64,000 nt of DNA. It comes from Melitaea cinxia (taxonomy: Eukaryota; Arthropoda; Insecta; Lepidoptera; Nymphalidae). The DNA is taken from contig NC_059421.1 of the NCBI RefSeq assembly GCF_905220565.1, forward strand, positions 630,001 through 694,000. Direction: 5' to 3'. Shown here piece by piece: positions 46,901 through 56,010 of the stretch. Numbering within the stretch: the first letter of the stretch is position 1; the number at the start of each line of letters is the position of its first letter. The translations under genes were made by a program, and so were the position numbers. The notes under the pieces were generated by a model that was not told the origin of the DNA, did not search any database, and saw nothing but the letters and a program-made list of their open reading frames with translations.

Positions 46901-48089
46901 GATAATTTTCTGCACTTTGTATCACTACATACATTTTAAAAATGCATTCAACTCAGAAAATTTACTGGCGTTGCGATTTGTACTAAGTAATATTAGCTCA
47001 AAATGTTTATTATCGTCATTACAGATACAAAGGAATATTTTACACAAAATACAGTTATATACGTACAGTTATCTGAACTATATTTAAAACTTTTTTATAA
47101 AAGAACTTTGCACAAAATTACTCACCGGTATAAATAACAAGTCATAGATCCAAAAACCAACAAAAAAAATAAAATACAAATACATAACTAACTACACAGC
47201 GACAACCGTCAACTAATATAGCCAATAACCGAATAAAATATAAATAAACTTATATTTTTATTAAGCATATAAACATATAGATATATAATACAAGTAGAAG
47301 AAATTCGTTATTCCCCTGAAAGCAACAATTGCGTCGGGTTCGCCCTTGACCGCGCCCGAAAATCTCCGAACCTCCCGTCACTCCTACACCATCAACGTAA
47401 TAGTTTTACTTCGTTCCAATGGGGTTATTTCGATATACGGAACACCCATTCTTATGTAAAGTTATCGGGTAAATTAAAATACACATTTTGACATTTTACA
47501 AAATGATATTTTTGCATTAACTTTAACAACTGAACCAATGGAATTTTTCTTTTACCGTTAAATAGCTAAATAATTCAGAAGTATTATACGCTACTAGCCA
47601 TACTCAACCGAATAATTCGCTCTAAATAAGTAAAAAATTACCGACCCTCAATCATGTTGACGTTGTTTCAAAATTAAAGCCGTTATGTATATGATTTTAA
47701 TAATTAATTAATTTACAAAAACAAAAGCAATAATAATTTTTATAGTTGTGGGTATCGGTAGAGCAAGCAATTATCTATAAAATGATATATAATTTATGTG
47801 GAGTAATTGTGAGATTTTTTTTCTAAAAAGGGACGCAAACATTCTCCCTTACCTTTCCAACCTTAGCCTATATATATACCTATATGATAAAAATCACATT
47901 AAAAAAGTAACATAATCGTAACTTAGACGAAATCACAAAAGCCGTTATATAGATTTCCATTTTCAAAATCTGTTGAAAACTCAGCACTATCAGTTCTAAT
48001 TACATATAAAGCCGAGATCGTAGGAGTTTGTTTACTTGTTTATCTTTACTATCATTATATATACATTGCATTTTATACAGCTAATCATT
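46901..48089. other. AT-rich stretch, nothing recognised
   Basis: No gene or repeat family recognised apart from a weak GC-richer patch near 47,330-47,400. Confidence 0.45.
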
Positions 48090-48285
48090 ACATAGTATAA
48101 AACAAAGTCGCTTCCCGCTACCTGTATGCATAGATCTTTAAAACTACGCAACGGATTTTGACGCGGTTTTCTTTAGTAAATAGAGTGATTACAGAGGAAG
48201 GTTTATATGTATAATACATACATAATATAGTAGAGGAACACTGACAGTTTTTGCAACCGTGCGAAGCCGGGGTGGGTCGCTAGTA
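48090..48285 (+). repeat. Lep-I repeat
   Basis: Near-identical order to 40,680-40,879, ending GCCGGGGTGGGTCGCTAGTA. Confidence 0.75.
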
Positions 48286-48448
48286 ATAATTATATCTAAT
48301 TGTCAATAAAAAACTATTTGCAATTGTCTACCTTAACACTAATAACCTTTAACCTTGATATAGTTACAATAACTCTAATTGTACATATCGGTTCTACTTC
48401 ACCTACCTACATCAGTAATTGTTTTCTAATGATTACGCGAATTTCGAT

Positions 48449-48639
48449 CATTATAATGGTTGAAATTTCGCTCTAGCGGGTACATCGTTTCATAGCTTAA
48501 TTGGCTAGAGCGCCGACACGGTCAGTCGGAGACGCGGGTTCGATCCCCGCTGGAGCGGTCAATTTTTGATACGATATTCAAAAATGTTTAGAATTCCTAA
48601 TGTGTGGGTAACGCAAAAATAAAATCGTACATTATAATG
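48449..48639 (+). mobile_element. Lep-G tRNA-headed SINE with 10-bp TSD
   Basis: The 171-bp element (48,459-48,629) is flanked by CATTATAATG at 48,449-48,458 and 48,630-48,639. It starts in a leader (AAATTTCGCTCTAGCGGG) shared with the other copies, carries the tRNA-like head, then TTTTT and a tail through CCTAATGTGTGGGTAACGC and AAATAAAATCGTA. The target was the end of a Lep-E element. The TSD and conserved tail show it is a retroposon and not a stand-alone tRNA gene. Confidence 0.8.
48486..48558 (+). tRNA. tRNA-like sequence with complete cloverleaf (SINE head)
   Basis: All four stems pair. The acceptor CGTTTCA pairs with TGGAGCG (7 bp, two G-U). The D stem is GCTT/GAGC, the anticodon stem CCGAC/GTCGG, and the T stem GCGGG/CCCGC with loop TTCGATC. 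The A box (TAGCTTAATTGG) and B box (GGTTCGATCCC) are canonical, and a TTTTT terminator follows at about 48,563. The anticodon loop is ACGGTCA: position 33 is C where functional tRNAs have U, and the nominal anticodon is GGT (Thr). The loop is conserved in other copies, so it is a family feature. A functional tRNA is unlikely; Pol III transcription is plausible. Confidence 0.5.
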
Positions 48640-48776
48640 AATCAACTTTTTCGGATTTCTTGGCAGTTTATTAGGTTTTTTACATGACCGACGTTTCGGA
48701 TACTTAACAGCAACCATGGTCACGGGTCCTCCCGTACCTAATAAGCCGCGATAAAATCCGAAAAAGTTGTTTCACT
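48630..48776. repeat. Lep-E foldback (two Penelope-type ends head to head)
   Basis: The left arm 48,630-48,725 is minus-oriented (CAACTTTTTCGGATTT, GACCGACGTTTCGGATAC). The right arm 48,735-48,776 is plus-oriented (AATAAGCCGCGATAAAATCC, GAAAAAGTTGTTTCA). Together they form a long imperfect inverted repeat around GGTCACGGGTCC. Confidence 0.7.
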
Positions 48777-49043
48777 ACATCAGTAAGTTTATATCGTTAT
48801 CGACGAATAGCTCCTTTATGACTGACGTCATTCCGATCGCGACAAATATTTTTATGTGCAATGAACGTTTCGTAGCCATTAAACGGTGTAGTTCGTAAAT
48901 ACATTACTAGGAATACGATTTCACATTTATATGTATTTCCTTGGTCCTGTTATAAAAACCGATTTCAGTCATCTTTTTTTTTAAACCTTTGAGATTGGTT
49001 TTTCAGAATGAAATTTACGCAAAAATTGTAAAATTCCAGAAAT

Positions 49044-49260
49044 GATTAACTCGCTTCAGCCTGTAATATCCCAATACTGGGCCTCTTTCCCCATGTAGAA
49101 GAAGGATCAGAGCTTAATCCACCACGCTGCTCCAATATATATTCCCTACTATGAGTAACGATCGCTATCAGGTGTACATGACCGTATCAGGTAACCGGGA
49201 CCGAAGGCTTAACGTGCTCTCCGAGGCACGCTGGGGAGACCCACTAGGAAACGATTAACT
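49044..49260 (+). mobile_element. Lep-D element with probable 8-bp TSD
   Basis: The element (49,052-49,252) starts CGCTTCAGCCTGTAATATCC and runs through TCCACCACGCTGCTCC, ATGAGTAACGATCGCTATCA and CTCTCCGAGGCACGCTGG. It is flanked by GATTAACT at 49,044-49,051 and 49,253-49,260. Read on the minus strand its end gives EAYAQQW-like codons, as in RTE C-termini. Confidence 0.7.
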
Positions 49261-49330
49261 AAACTTTACGAAAAGTTCTACGGAACAATATATGTCAGAA
49301 CTGAAATTAACAAATAATATAGCTGACAAG

Positions 49331-49395
49331 TCATCTGGTGTAGCGGTTAGAGAAGTCGCATTATGCCACCAGCAACTGGCTCAAGTCTGATATTC
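49331..49395 (+). repeat. tRNA-derived SINE head, decayed
   Basis: ATCTGGTGTAGCGGTTAGAG is an A-box-like SINE head (TAGCGGTTAGAG), followed by GTCGCATTATGCCACC. The B box is not clear. Confidence 0.45.
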
Positions 49396-49578
49396 ATATT
49401 TGTACAAACGTTATAATGAATCAAACTTTTTCGCATTATATCGCGGTTAATTAGGTTTTTTACATGCCCGACGTTTCGGATACTCTAGAGCAACTCTTTT
49501 TCTTCGTTCCTTTGAAAAAGTTGTTTCATTACAATGAGTGTAATTCGCGTAAACACTAGAAAACAATATTTGTACAAA
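49396..49578. mobile_element. Lep-E foldback with 13-bp TSD
   Basis: The element (49,409-49,565) is flanked by ATATTTGTACAAA at 49,396-49,408 and 49,566-49,578. The left half is minus-oriented (CAAACTTTTTCGCATTATAT, GCCCGACGTTTCGGATAC). The right half from 49,513 is plus-oriented (GAAAAAGTTGTTTCATTACA, GTAATTCGCGTAAACAC). It is a short palindromic derivative of the Penelope-type terminal block that moved as a unit. Confidence 0.75.
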
Positions 49579-49804
49579 TGTTTGTTTCTGATCTGTGGAA
49601 GTCTTTTTGTATTTTCGTATCATGTTCGGCGTATCTTTTTATTTTATTTTTATTTTATTTATTTTATTTTATTTGGATAGCTTACAGCTTATCATAACTA
49701 TAACTAATACAGAATATGAATAAATAAAAAAGCTAATAATAAGCTACCACATATAACTTAATTTTAAAGGGACATTCATAATAAAATATTTCTAATCGTG
49801 TTAA

Positions 49805-50130
49805 ACTGCTGCTGTTGCTGTGTGGTTACGGCATTAAAGAATATAGCCACCTCCTTCCTCTCTTCCCGTGAGTGTCGTAAGAGGCGACTAAGCGATAACA
49901 CAGTTCCACTACCACCTTGGAACTTAAAAAGCCGTCCGATGGCGGGATAATCATCCGACAGCTGGCTTTGAAATACACAGGCCGAAGACGGGCAGCAGCG
50001 TCTTCGGTGCGACAAAGCCAGCCCTGCGGTCACCAACCCGCCTGCCCAGCGTGGTGACTATGAGCAAAACACATGAGATCATGCCATTTTTGGCGTGAAC
50101 TTATGTCCAGTAGTGGACTGCGAAAGGCTC
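49805..50130 (+). mobile_element. Lep-B SINE-like element, sense orientation
   Basis: Starts near TGTGTGGTTACGGCATTAAA, passes GTCGTAAGAGGCGACTAAGC and GGCCGAAGACGGGCAGC, and ends TGTCCAGTAGTGGACTGCG. The RTE-like codons are mutated (QQ to a stop) and there is no (TGA)n tail. The piggyBac derivative begins 15 bases downstream. Confidence 0.75.
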
Positions 50131-50415
50131 TCCACAGTTTATTAACCCTTAATTACTCGCATAAAGAAAATTACATTACTGCTCGCATGGGGTCACAGAT
50201 GACCCCAAATAGTATGAGTAGTTTTTAATATATTTTGAAATATATAAGTAAATGAAACTATTTTATTATTAAAGTACTTTGTTTATTTTATAATATCTAT
50301 AAGTAATAACATGAATTACTAACTAATTATACAAAAACAAGTTAAACGAAAATTATTATCAACAATCAACAATTTGTACTTAAATATACTGAGATCATAG
50401 TAAATATTCGTATTT

Positions 50416-50604
50416 TTAGGAACTCTCCGAATCACTCTCGTTACACTGTTGACAGTATATGTCAGAATGATCATAGCAAACAAAACTTGTACATTTCTTG
50501 CATTTTGTTGGTACTTTGCGATCGCATTTCCTCGGGCAGCTGTTGCAACGTCCACGTTTTGCAGTGGTCGGCGGGACGCGATTTCCCAACTCATGCACTT
50601 CCAT
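50416..50604 (-). pseudogene. piggyBac transposase C-terminal cysteine-rich domain
   Basis: A 62-residue frame starts MEVHELGN and carries the zinc-ribbon-like pattern: RCNSC at residues 19-23, C27, C35..C38, C43, H46, C51..C54 (CxxC, CxxC, C..H, CxxC). This is the cysteine-rich domain that ends piggyBac-family transposases and binds the subterminal DNA. An acidic, serine-rich tail and stop follow. The upstream frame breaks between 50,605 and 50,648, so it is not joined to the catalytic remnant. Confidence 0.85.
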
Positions 50605-50647
50605 CAGACGTTTTTTTTACCTTGTTAGGAGTTGCTCTGACTTCAAG

Positions 50648-50782
50648 TCATCGTTTTTGGTTATTATGAATAAGTTCAACAAACAATTGCAGTAAGAAAT
50701 TACGCCTCGTGTGAGTACGTGATTTTTCGATATTTACTCGATGTACAATGAGTGAATTTATGCCTGAAACATTTATCAGGTG
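50648..50782 (-). pseudogene. piggyBac transposase catalytic-domain tail
   Basis: The readable minus-strand segment HLINVSGINSLIVHRVN, then RRNFLLQLFVELIHN, fits the helix after the last catalytic aspartate in piggyBac transposases (typically ..D....N.....Y.., then a FL..L...L). No catalytic aspartate lies in this piece. It ends at a stop before the cysteine-rich domain. Confidence 0.6.
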
Positions 50783-50969
50783 GAAGGAAATGGCTAACGG
50801 CCACCGTTTGGTTCACCTCCCTACGTTGAATGTACCACACAAGGGATTATTGGTGTCCACTCCTCATTTAGTGCTGTTTTAAAATGTTATTATTTCAGGT
50901 TTCTGCTTGTCAGTTGAGGCTGGGTTGATATGAGTTACATGATGCATAAAAGATAACAACAGAACCGCT

Positions 50970-51077
50970 TTATTTGGTTTTTGAAGATAAGAAACCTGAC
51001 CCTCCAACTTCTTTATCGTCAGAACCTCCTTCATCCTCTACCAACCATTGCGCAATTTCCTGTTCTCTCCTATCCAT
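50970..51077 (-). pseudogene. piggyBac transposase N-terminal fragment
   Basis: The ATG at 51,077-51,075 opens a 35-residue acidic frame (MDRREQEIAQWLVEDEGG, SDDKEVGGSG) that stops at 50,972-50,970 near the internal deletion. A charged disordered start is usual for these transposases. Position and orientation match the C-terminal fragments. Confidence 0.65.
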
Positions 51078-51457
51078 GACTAACTCAAAAAGACAAAACT
51101 CGTAGTAAAACGGAATTTTTTGATAATTTCACTGTATAAAGATATAAAAAACATATTTATAACAAACATTTATTCACTGAACATACTATAACATAAATAT
51201 AATTCATTAGTCACAAAAAAAATACAGAACATAAAAAACTTACCTCTTCCAAAAAAGTAACGTAATTACTCGCACGGGGTCACCACTGAAGAGTGCAGCG
51301 ACGCATCCTTCCACTCCTGTGACTTGATTGCTGGTAAAATACAAACTTAGACGCGCGTTATGAAGCTAGCGAGGGCGCGGGGGAAATCGGGCCGAGCCAA
51401 GTGCTTCATTTTTTTATCCGAAAATGCTTTGACCCCATGCGAGTAATTAAGGGTTAA

Positions 51458-52153
51458 TGCTGAACACTAAAGATGTACAAAACTTTTTATACCAACGAAT
51501 ACTTCTCAAAACAAAAGTTTATATTAAAACATTATAAAAATCTCTATAGAAACCACTTCGCCAATAACATTACTTAAAAAAAAAAGTGAACTCAACACGG
51601 CGCTACGAGCCCGCGCCTCAATTGCATCAAACAGTCCCAATTGCCTTCGTTCGAGTTCTATCGCCTTTGACATAAACACTCATTCGTAACATTGGCTTAA
51701 TGCAAAAATTATTTACTGTGACGTCACAATCCATACTATTCGCATTACGATAAGACAAAGGTCAATGTCCTTCAAGTTTCGAAACTAAAATAACACAACG
51801 TCTTGAACAAAAGAGGGACTAAATACAGACGGATGTCCGGAAATAAGCGTCAACTTAAATACGCCTATAAAAAAAAAAAAACGCTAAACGGGTTTCCCTT
51901 GTTTACTCGTTTGAAATGATATCCCTATATAACTATACGACACTCACTCGGAGTCGTCTTTACTGAGATTTGAAATGTCCTTTTAAAAAATTATTTATAA
52001 TATGTTCTTAAGCGGAAACTTAGTAGTTCTTTTAAAAATTATAATTATATTTACGCTTATAAATTATATTTTGAATTTGATAACGCGCTAAACATAAGCG
52101 TATATGATTCACTTTTTTTTTTAAACACACATAATCTCTGTGATTTGATAGGT
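51458..52153. other. AT-rich stretch with a GC-richer patch
   Basis: No gene recognised. The patch 51,595-51,670 (ACGGCGCTACGAGCCCGCGC) is richer in G+C but has no clear signal. Confidence 0.4.
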
Positions 52154-52515
52154 ATTAATTTACAATATCATCATCATTACAGCCTATACAGTCCACTGCT
52201 GGACATAGGCCTCCACAAGTTTACGCCAAAAATAACGTGAACTCATGTGTTTTGCCCATAGTCACCACGCTGGGCAGGCGGGTTGGTGACCGCAGTACTG
52301 GCTTTTTTCGCACCGAAGACGCTGCTGCCCGTCTTCGGCCTGTGTATTTCAAAGCCAACAGTTGGATGGTTATCCCGCCATCGGTCGGCTTCTTAAGTTC
52401 CAAGGTGGTTGTGGAACCTTGTTATCCCTTAGTCGCCTCTTACGACACCCACGGGAAGAGAGGGGGTGGCTAAATTCTTTAGTGCCGTAGCCACACAGCA
52501 CAATTAATTTACAAT
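52154..52515 (-). mobile_element. Lep-B SINE-like element, full length, 13-bp TSD
   Basis: The element (52,167-52,502) is flanked by ATTAATTTACAAT at 52,154-52,166 and 52,503-52,515. In the sense direction it starts TGTGTGGCTACGGCACTAAA and ends GAGGCCTATGTCCAGCAGTG plus (TGA)n, which reads EAYVQQWTV then stop. It is the cleanest copy in the window and a good reference for the family. Confidence 0.9.
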
Positions 52516-53035
52516 AATATAAGTCATATAGTATGTTAGTCTTGAGTCTTATTTTTCTAACGCAATTATATCAATTAATTCAAAAATGTAAATGTATTTG
52601 CCGCATTTTGTAAACAGGATTTTAAACAAAGCTTAACAGTCAAATCAATTCATAATTTATGTATGCATTAAATATATATATTGTACATATCCATAGCCAT
52701 CAAATATATATATAATATCCCTACCATATTTACTACAACAGACCTAATGACACCTAGTTAAAAATACCTATATCTGTATAAACTTTAAATTGTAATAATA
52801 TACACAAATCAAAAAAAATCACCCACACAACACTTAATCACATGTACAATGAAAAACAAAATAAAACAAAACAAAACTCTTTCTAGTAATTTAAAACATT
52901 AAAAAAAACGAAAACATGAAAAAACTAAACATTTACTATACCCGAAAATATTTCAATGTCATTTTTTAAGCTAATTGAAAAATCACTGTTCAACAAACAT
53001 GTATGTACGTAATGTACGTACATCTGTACCTTGTT
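52516..53035. other. AT-rich stretch, nothing recognised
   Basis: Only low-complexity AT sequence and simple A-rich runs were seen. Confidence 0.5.
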
Positions 53036-53249
53036 TGTACAACACGTCCACCCGGCGCGGACGGCAGGGAATCACTCGCGAGCTTACAGCGAAAGCTCTG
53101 AAAGTCTACTCTGAATGTCACTGAAAGTTTACGGTTTTCAGCGCTAGACGAATTGTTTCAAAAATTACTTTGTTTATTTTTCTCGTATTGTTTATTTACG
53201 TTTTTATAATAAAACCGAGGGGATTGTTTGTGTTCGTGCTAATCTCAGG
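53036..53249 (+). promoter_or_regulatory. Possible promoter and untranslated first exon
   Basis: A GC-rich start (ACCCGGCGCGGACGGCAGGG) grades into an AT-richer leader and ends at CTAATCTCAG|GTATGT near 53,248, a strong splice donor. This composition is typical of insect non-coding first exons. No TATA box is obvious, and there is no open frame through it. Confidence 0.3.
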
Positions 53250-53505
53250 TATGTAGATATGGGTCTACTACACTAGTAATGTTTATCGGCTTCACGCATT
53301 AAATTTTATTATGTACAGGTTCTTTTATTAATTTATATAGGTTGTGTTTGATAAAAGAAATATTTTACATTTTGTGTGTTATTTTTGTTCGGATATAATT
53401 TTTTTTCTTGCTCTTAATAATTTTATTTGTTTTTTTTTTTTTTAATTTATTTATTTTAAGTCGCTTTTTAACAGCTAAGATCATTAGCGACTACAATAGT
53501 AACAT

Positions 53506-53937
53506 TTATATAGTCTGGTACATATTTATCTTTTTTAAAAAGTTAACTGTCTGTATAAGGCCATTTTCAGTTAAACAATATTTTAAGTTATTAGGAAGGT
53601 TACATGTTGATTTATCTCTATTATAGGCCTGACAATCTACAAGAATATGTTTTACTGTTAGATCCATCCCGCATTTACATTTTGGTTTACTAATCTTTTT
53701 CATAATGTATACATGGGTCATGTTTGTGTGACCAATACGGAGCCTAGTAATAATGGTTTGATCTTTTCTTTTATTAAACGATGAAGACAACTTATCAAAA
53801 ATAGAATTTCTGATCTCATATAATTTACTTGTATTGTTATTCTTCCAAAGTGTATCCCATAAAGTTTTTATTTTATATTTAATATGATTCTTGAAATCAG
53901 TCGCGTTTGCCTTGATAGAAAAATCTATTGAGTTCAA
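53506..53937 (-). pseudogene. C-terminal region of the truncated non-LTR element
   Basis: A 143-residue frame with RLRIGHTNMTHVYIM, then PKCKCGMDLTVKHILVDC. The RLR.GH....H and C.CG....V.HIL..C pattern is the zinc-knuckle-like C-terminus that follows RNase H in I/Jockey-type ORF2. It is separated from the RNase H part by frameshifts. The 3' UTR contains GATCTTAGCTGTTAAAAAGC before the poly(A). Confidence 0.8.
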
Positions 53938-54080
53938 GTTTGCTGCTTTTTTAGCTTCTAAACGGCTTTCTCGTTACCTATAATACCTATATGAGTAGGG
54001 ATCCAGATTATTTCAAATATATATTTATCGTTAATTAAATTTGCCATTCTTTAATTTCTAATATAAGTGGTTCTTTATTG

Positions 54081-54320
54081 TTATTGTTTTGTAATGCTTG
54101 TTAAACATGATTTTGAATCAGAAAAAACTATGAATCTATCTAAATTACTATTATATTTTTGTATTATTTCTAAAGCTTTGAGAATAGCAATAGCTTCACA
54201 ACTGAAAATCTTTTGGAAATCTAAAAGTTTGTAAAGCAAGGTATTATTGTGAGAGACAACGGCACATCCTGATTTGTTATCTATCACTGAACCATCTGTA
54301 TAAAACTGCTTGCTTTCCTT
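54081..54320 (-). pseudogene. RNase H domain of the truncated non-LTR element
   Basis: The frame reads ESKQFYTDGSVIDNKSG, then FSCEAIAILKALEII and FIVFSDSKSCLTSITKQ, then stop. These hold the RNase H aspartate (TDGS), glutamate (CEA) and second aspartate (SDS). After the stop the domain resumes out of frame at about 54,040-53,970 as IIWIPTHIGIIGNEKA, but the final aspartate is a valine. The enzyme is dead. Confidence 0.8.
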
Positions 54321-54872
54321 TTATTTAATTTTATTTGTTTTTGTTTTTCTAACAGATAAATAATTTCACAATTATATCATCATCATCATCATGCTTTTCG
54401 GGCTTAGCTCTAGAGATGAGGTTTTGAGTCTATTTATGTACCACAGGTATATACATTGACCAATCCGGTCTATGTTAAAGTATTATGTATACATACATTG
54501 ACCAATCAGCTATTATTTAAAACACAGGCGTTAAATTTAGTCTTATATTAGGAACAGATGACCGCGTATGTACCTATGACGTTTATGTGTATGTTACACA
54601 TTAAAGCTAACGCAAAACATAATAAATCGTCAGGAGGTAGGGTTTGTTTGTATACCTATCGGAGACACGCACACACTACGCTCTCCTTGAACTTTCCCCC
54701 ATTATAAAAACTATCTGAAATTTTGTCCTTCCGCGCTGAAACTTTGTATGGAGATCCGAAGATCTGCATCTATAGTTAGTTATATGAACGAAACAGTGCT
54801 GAAACGTATCATAGATATATAATGAATGAGCAATAGCAAAACGATTTTGTTTTAAAATAAATCGACAAATAC

Positions 54873-55016
54873 GTCAACGCGTTAGCGCAGTGGTTAGAAC
54901 AACTGGCTTATGCACAAAGTTTCAAGAGTTCGATCTACGCACATGACAACAATTTGTTTAGGCCATAGAGATATTTGTCGTAGCCTAAGCGTTTGTGTTT
55001 GTACCTTTGTTGTGTT
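54873..55016 (+). mobile_element. tRNA-derived SINE, second family
   Basis: The head ACGCGTTAGCGCAGTGGTTA carries the A box. Further on, AGAGTTCGATCTACGCACAT is a B-box-like site with a substitution, followed by TGTTTAGGCCATAGAGATAT and TTGTCGTAGCCTAAGCG. This is a common lepidopteran SINE; no TSD was resolved. Confidence 0.7.
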
Positions 55017-55374
55017 TCTGGACCCCGATACAGGATTTTGAACGTACTGACGCCTCTGAGTGACCTTTGATCTCTATTTAGTTTTTATAAGATTTTTGTC
55101 ATGCAAATATTTATAATTAAAGCTACACACGACAATTTAATATTATCAATCAGTTTCAATTGCAAACCATCGCGACAAGGAATCGTCGTACGAATGAGTC
55201 AGTGTGAAGCTGCAACTTCGCTAGTAATATCTATATAAGTAACATGAATCGCTAGATTTATTGCTAAGCGCAAAACTCGAAAACGACGGACCAATTCAGG
55301 TTATTTTTTTTTTCTATTCCCTGACCCTTGGTAGAAAACGTACGAATTATACTCATACGTTGTGTAAGGTTAAG

Positions 55375-55440
55375 GTACTACCCCAGTCGGGCTGCTCCAT
55401 ATTTTGAGCAGGAAATTCCTGCTGTGCCCTACCTCAGTTA
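55375..55440 (-). repeat. Lep-C 5' end, inverted
   Basis: AGGTACTACCCCAGTCGGGC, TGCTCCATATTTTGAGCAGG and GTGCCCTACCTCAG. It sits about 100 bases from a plus-oriented Lep-C 3' end (55,545-55,730), with a Lep-F-like scrap (GTCAATCAGATCTCGTTC) between. Confidence 0.7.
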
Positions 55441-55544
55441 AAGTTTTGAGGTTCTCCCGGAATAAAAAAAGCTAATCATTTTACAAAAAAAAAAAACTCA
55501 AAAAGTCAATCAGATCTCGTTCAAATTTAAGTAGAGACACGCAA

Positions 55545-55730
55545 ATACCGCTTCCAAACAGTGTTGTATTCCTGTTGGTAAGTAAGGTGACCAGAGCTCC
55601 TGGGGGGAATTAGGGGTAGGGTCGACAACGCGCTTGCCATGCTTCTAATGTTACAGACGTCTAAGGGCAACGGCAATCGCTTACCATCAGGTGAGCCGTA
55701 CGCTTGTTTGCCGACCTAATTGTATATATA
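55545..55730 (+). repeat. Lep-C 3' part
   Basis: CTTCCAAACAGTGTTGTATT, GACCAGAGCTCCTGGGGGGA, GGGTCGACAACGCGCTTGCC and GCCGACCTAATTGTATAT, then an A tract. Confidence 0.75.
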
Positions 55731-56010
55731 TATAAAAAAAGAAAGCCTTTAACAATGTAACGATTATTTTAACATCACTCGTTAGACAGATAGTTAATAT
55801 TGAAATAAATCCTATATTTCATCTTAACGAGGTCAAGGCGGGATAATAAAGTAGTCCTATTTATAAAAAAAGAAACAATAAAATATCTTTCGCCGTACTT
55901 GTGACTCGACCGACATTCCTGTTCGCAAATGCGAAGCTAAACTTATACTGAAGCGACTAAATAATCTCCTTCGTCGAAATCTAAATACATTTCGAAACAT
56001 ATAATAGTGA

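Larger units (their letters stand above)
50142..51457 (-). mobile_element. Internally deleted piggyBac element with TTAA target sites
   Basis: The 1,308-bp element (50,146-51,453) is flanked by TTAA at 50,142-50,145 and 51,454-51,457, the target duplication specific to piggyBac. The ends are perfect 17-bp inverted repeats CCCTTAATTACTCGCAT. Subterminal copies of the ACTCGCAYGGGGTCA block lie near 50,181-50,196 and 51,267-51,283. Transposase fragments are on the minus strand: N-terminus at 51,077, C-terminal catalytic remnant at about 50,782-50,648, and the cysteine-rich domain at 50,604-50,416. Most of the catalytic domain is gone, so movement would need a transposase in trans. Confidence 0.9.
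53418..54337 (-). mobile_element. 5'-truncated RNase H non-LTR retrotransposon with TSD
   Basis: The insertion (53,430-54,325) is flanked by TAATTTTATTTG at 53,418-53,429 and 54,326-54,337. On the minus strand it begins abruptly in the RNase H domain, continues through a cysteine-rich C-terminal region and a short 3' UTR, and ends in poly(A) (T-run 53,430-53,443). Absence of RT sequence with a TSD and poly(A) is the signature of 5'-truncated target-primed insertion. RNase H plus C-terminal CxC...H...C fits I- or Jockey-group elements. Confidence 0.85.

Noticed and set aside
48486..48558. Functional tRNA-Thr gene
   Set aside because: C33, a conserved SINE tail and a 10-bp target duplication show it is a retroposon head.
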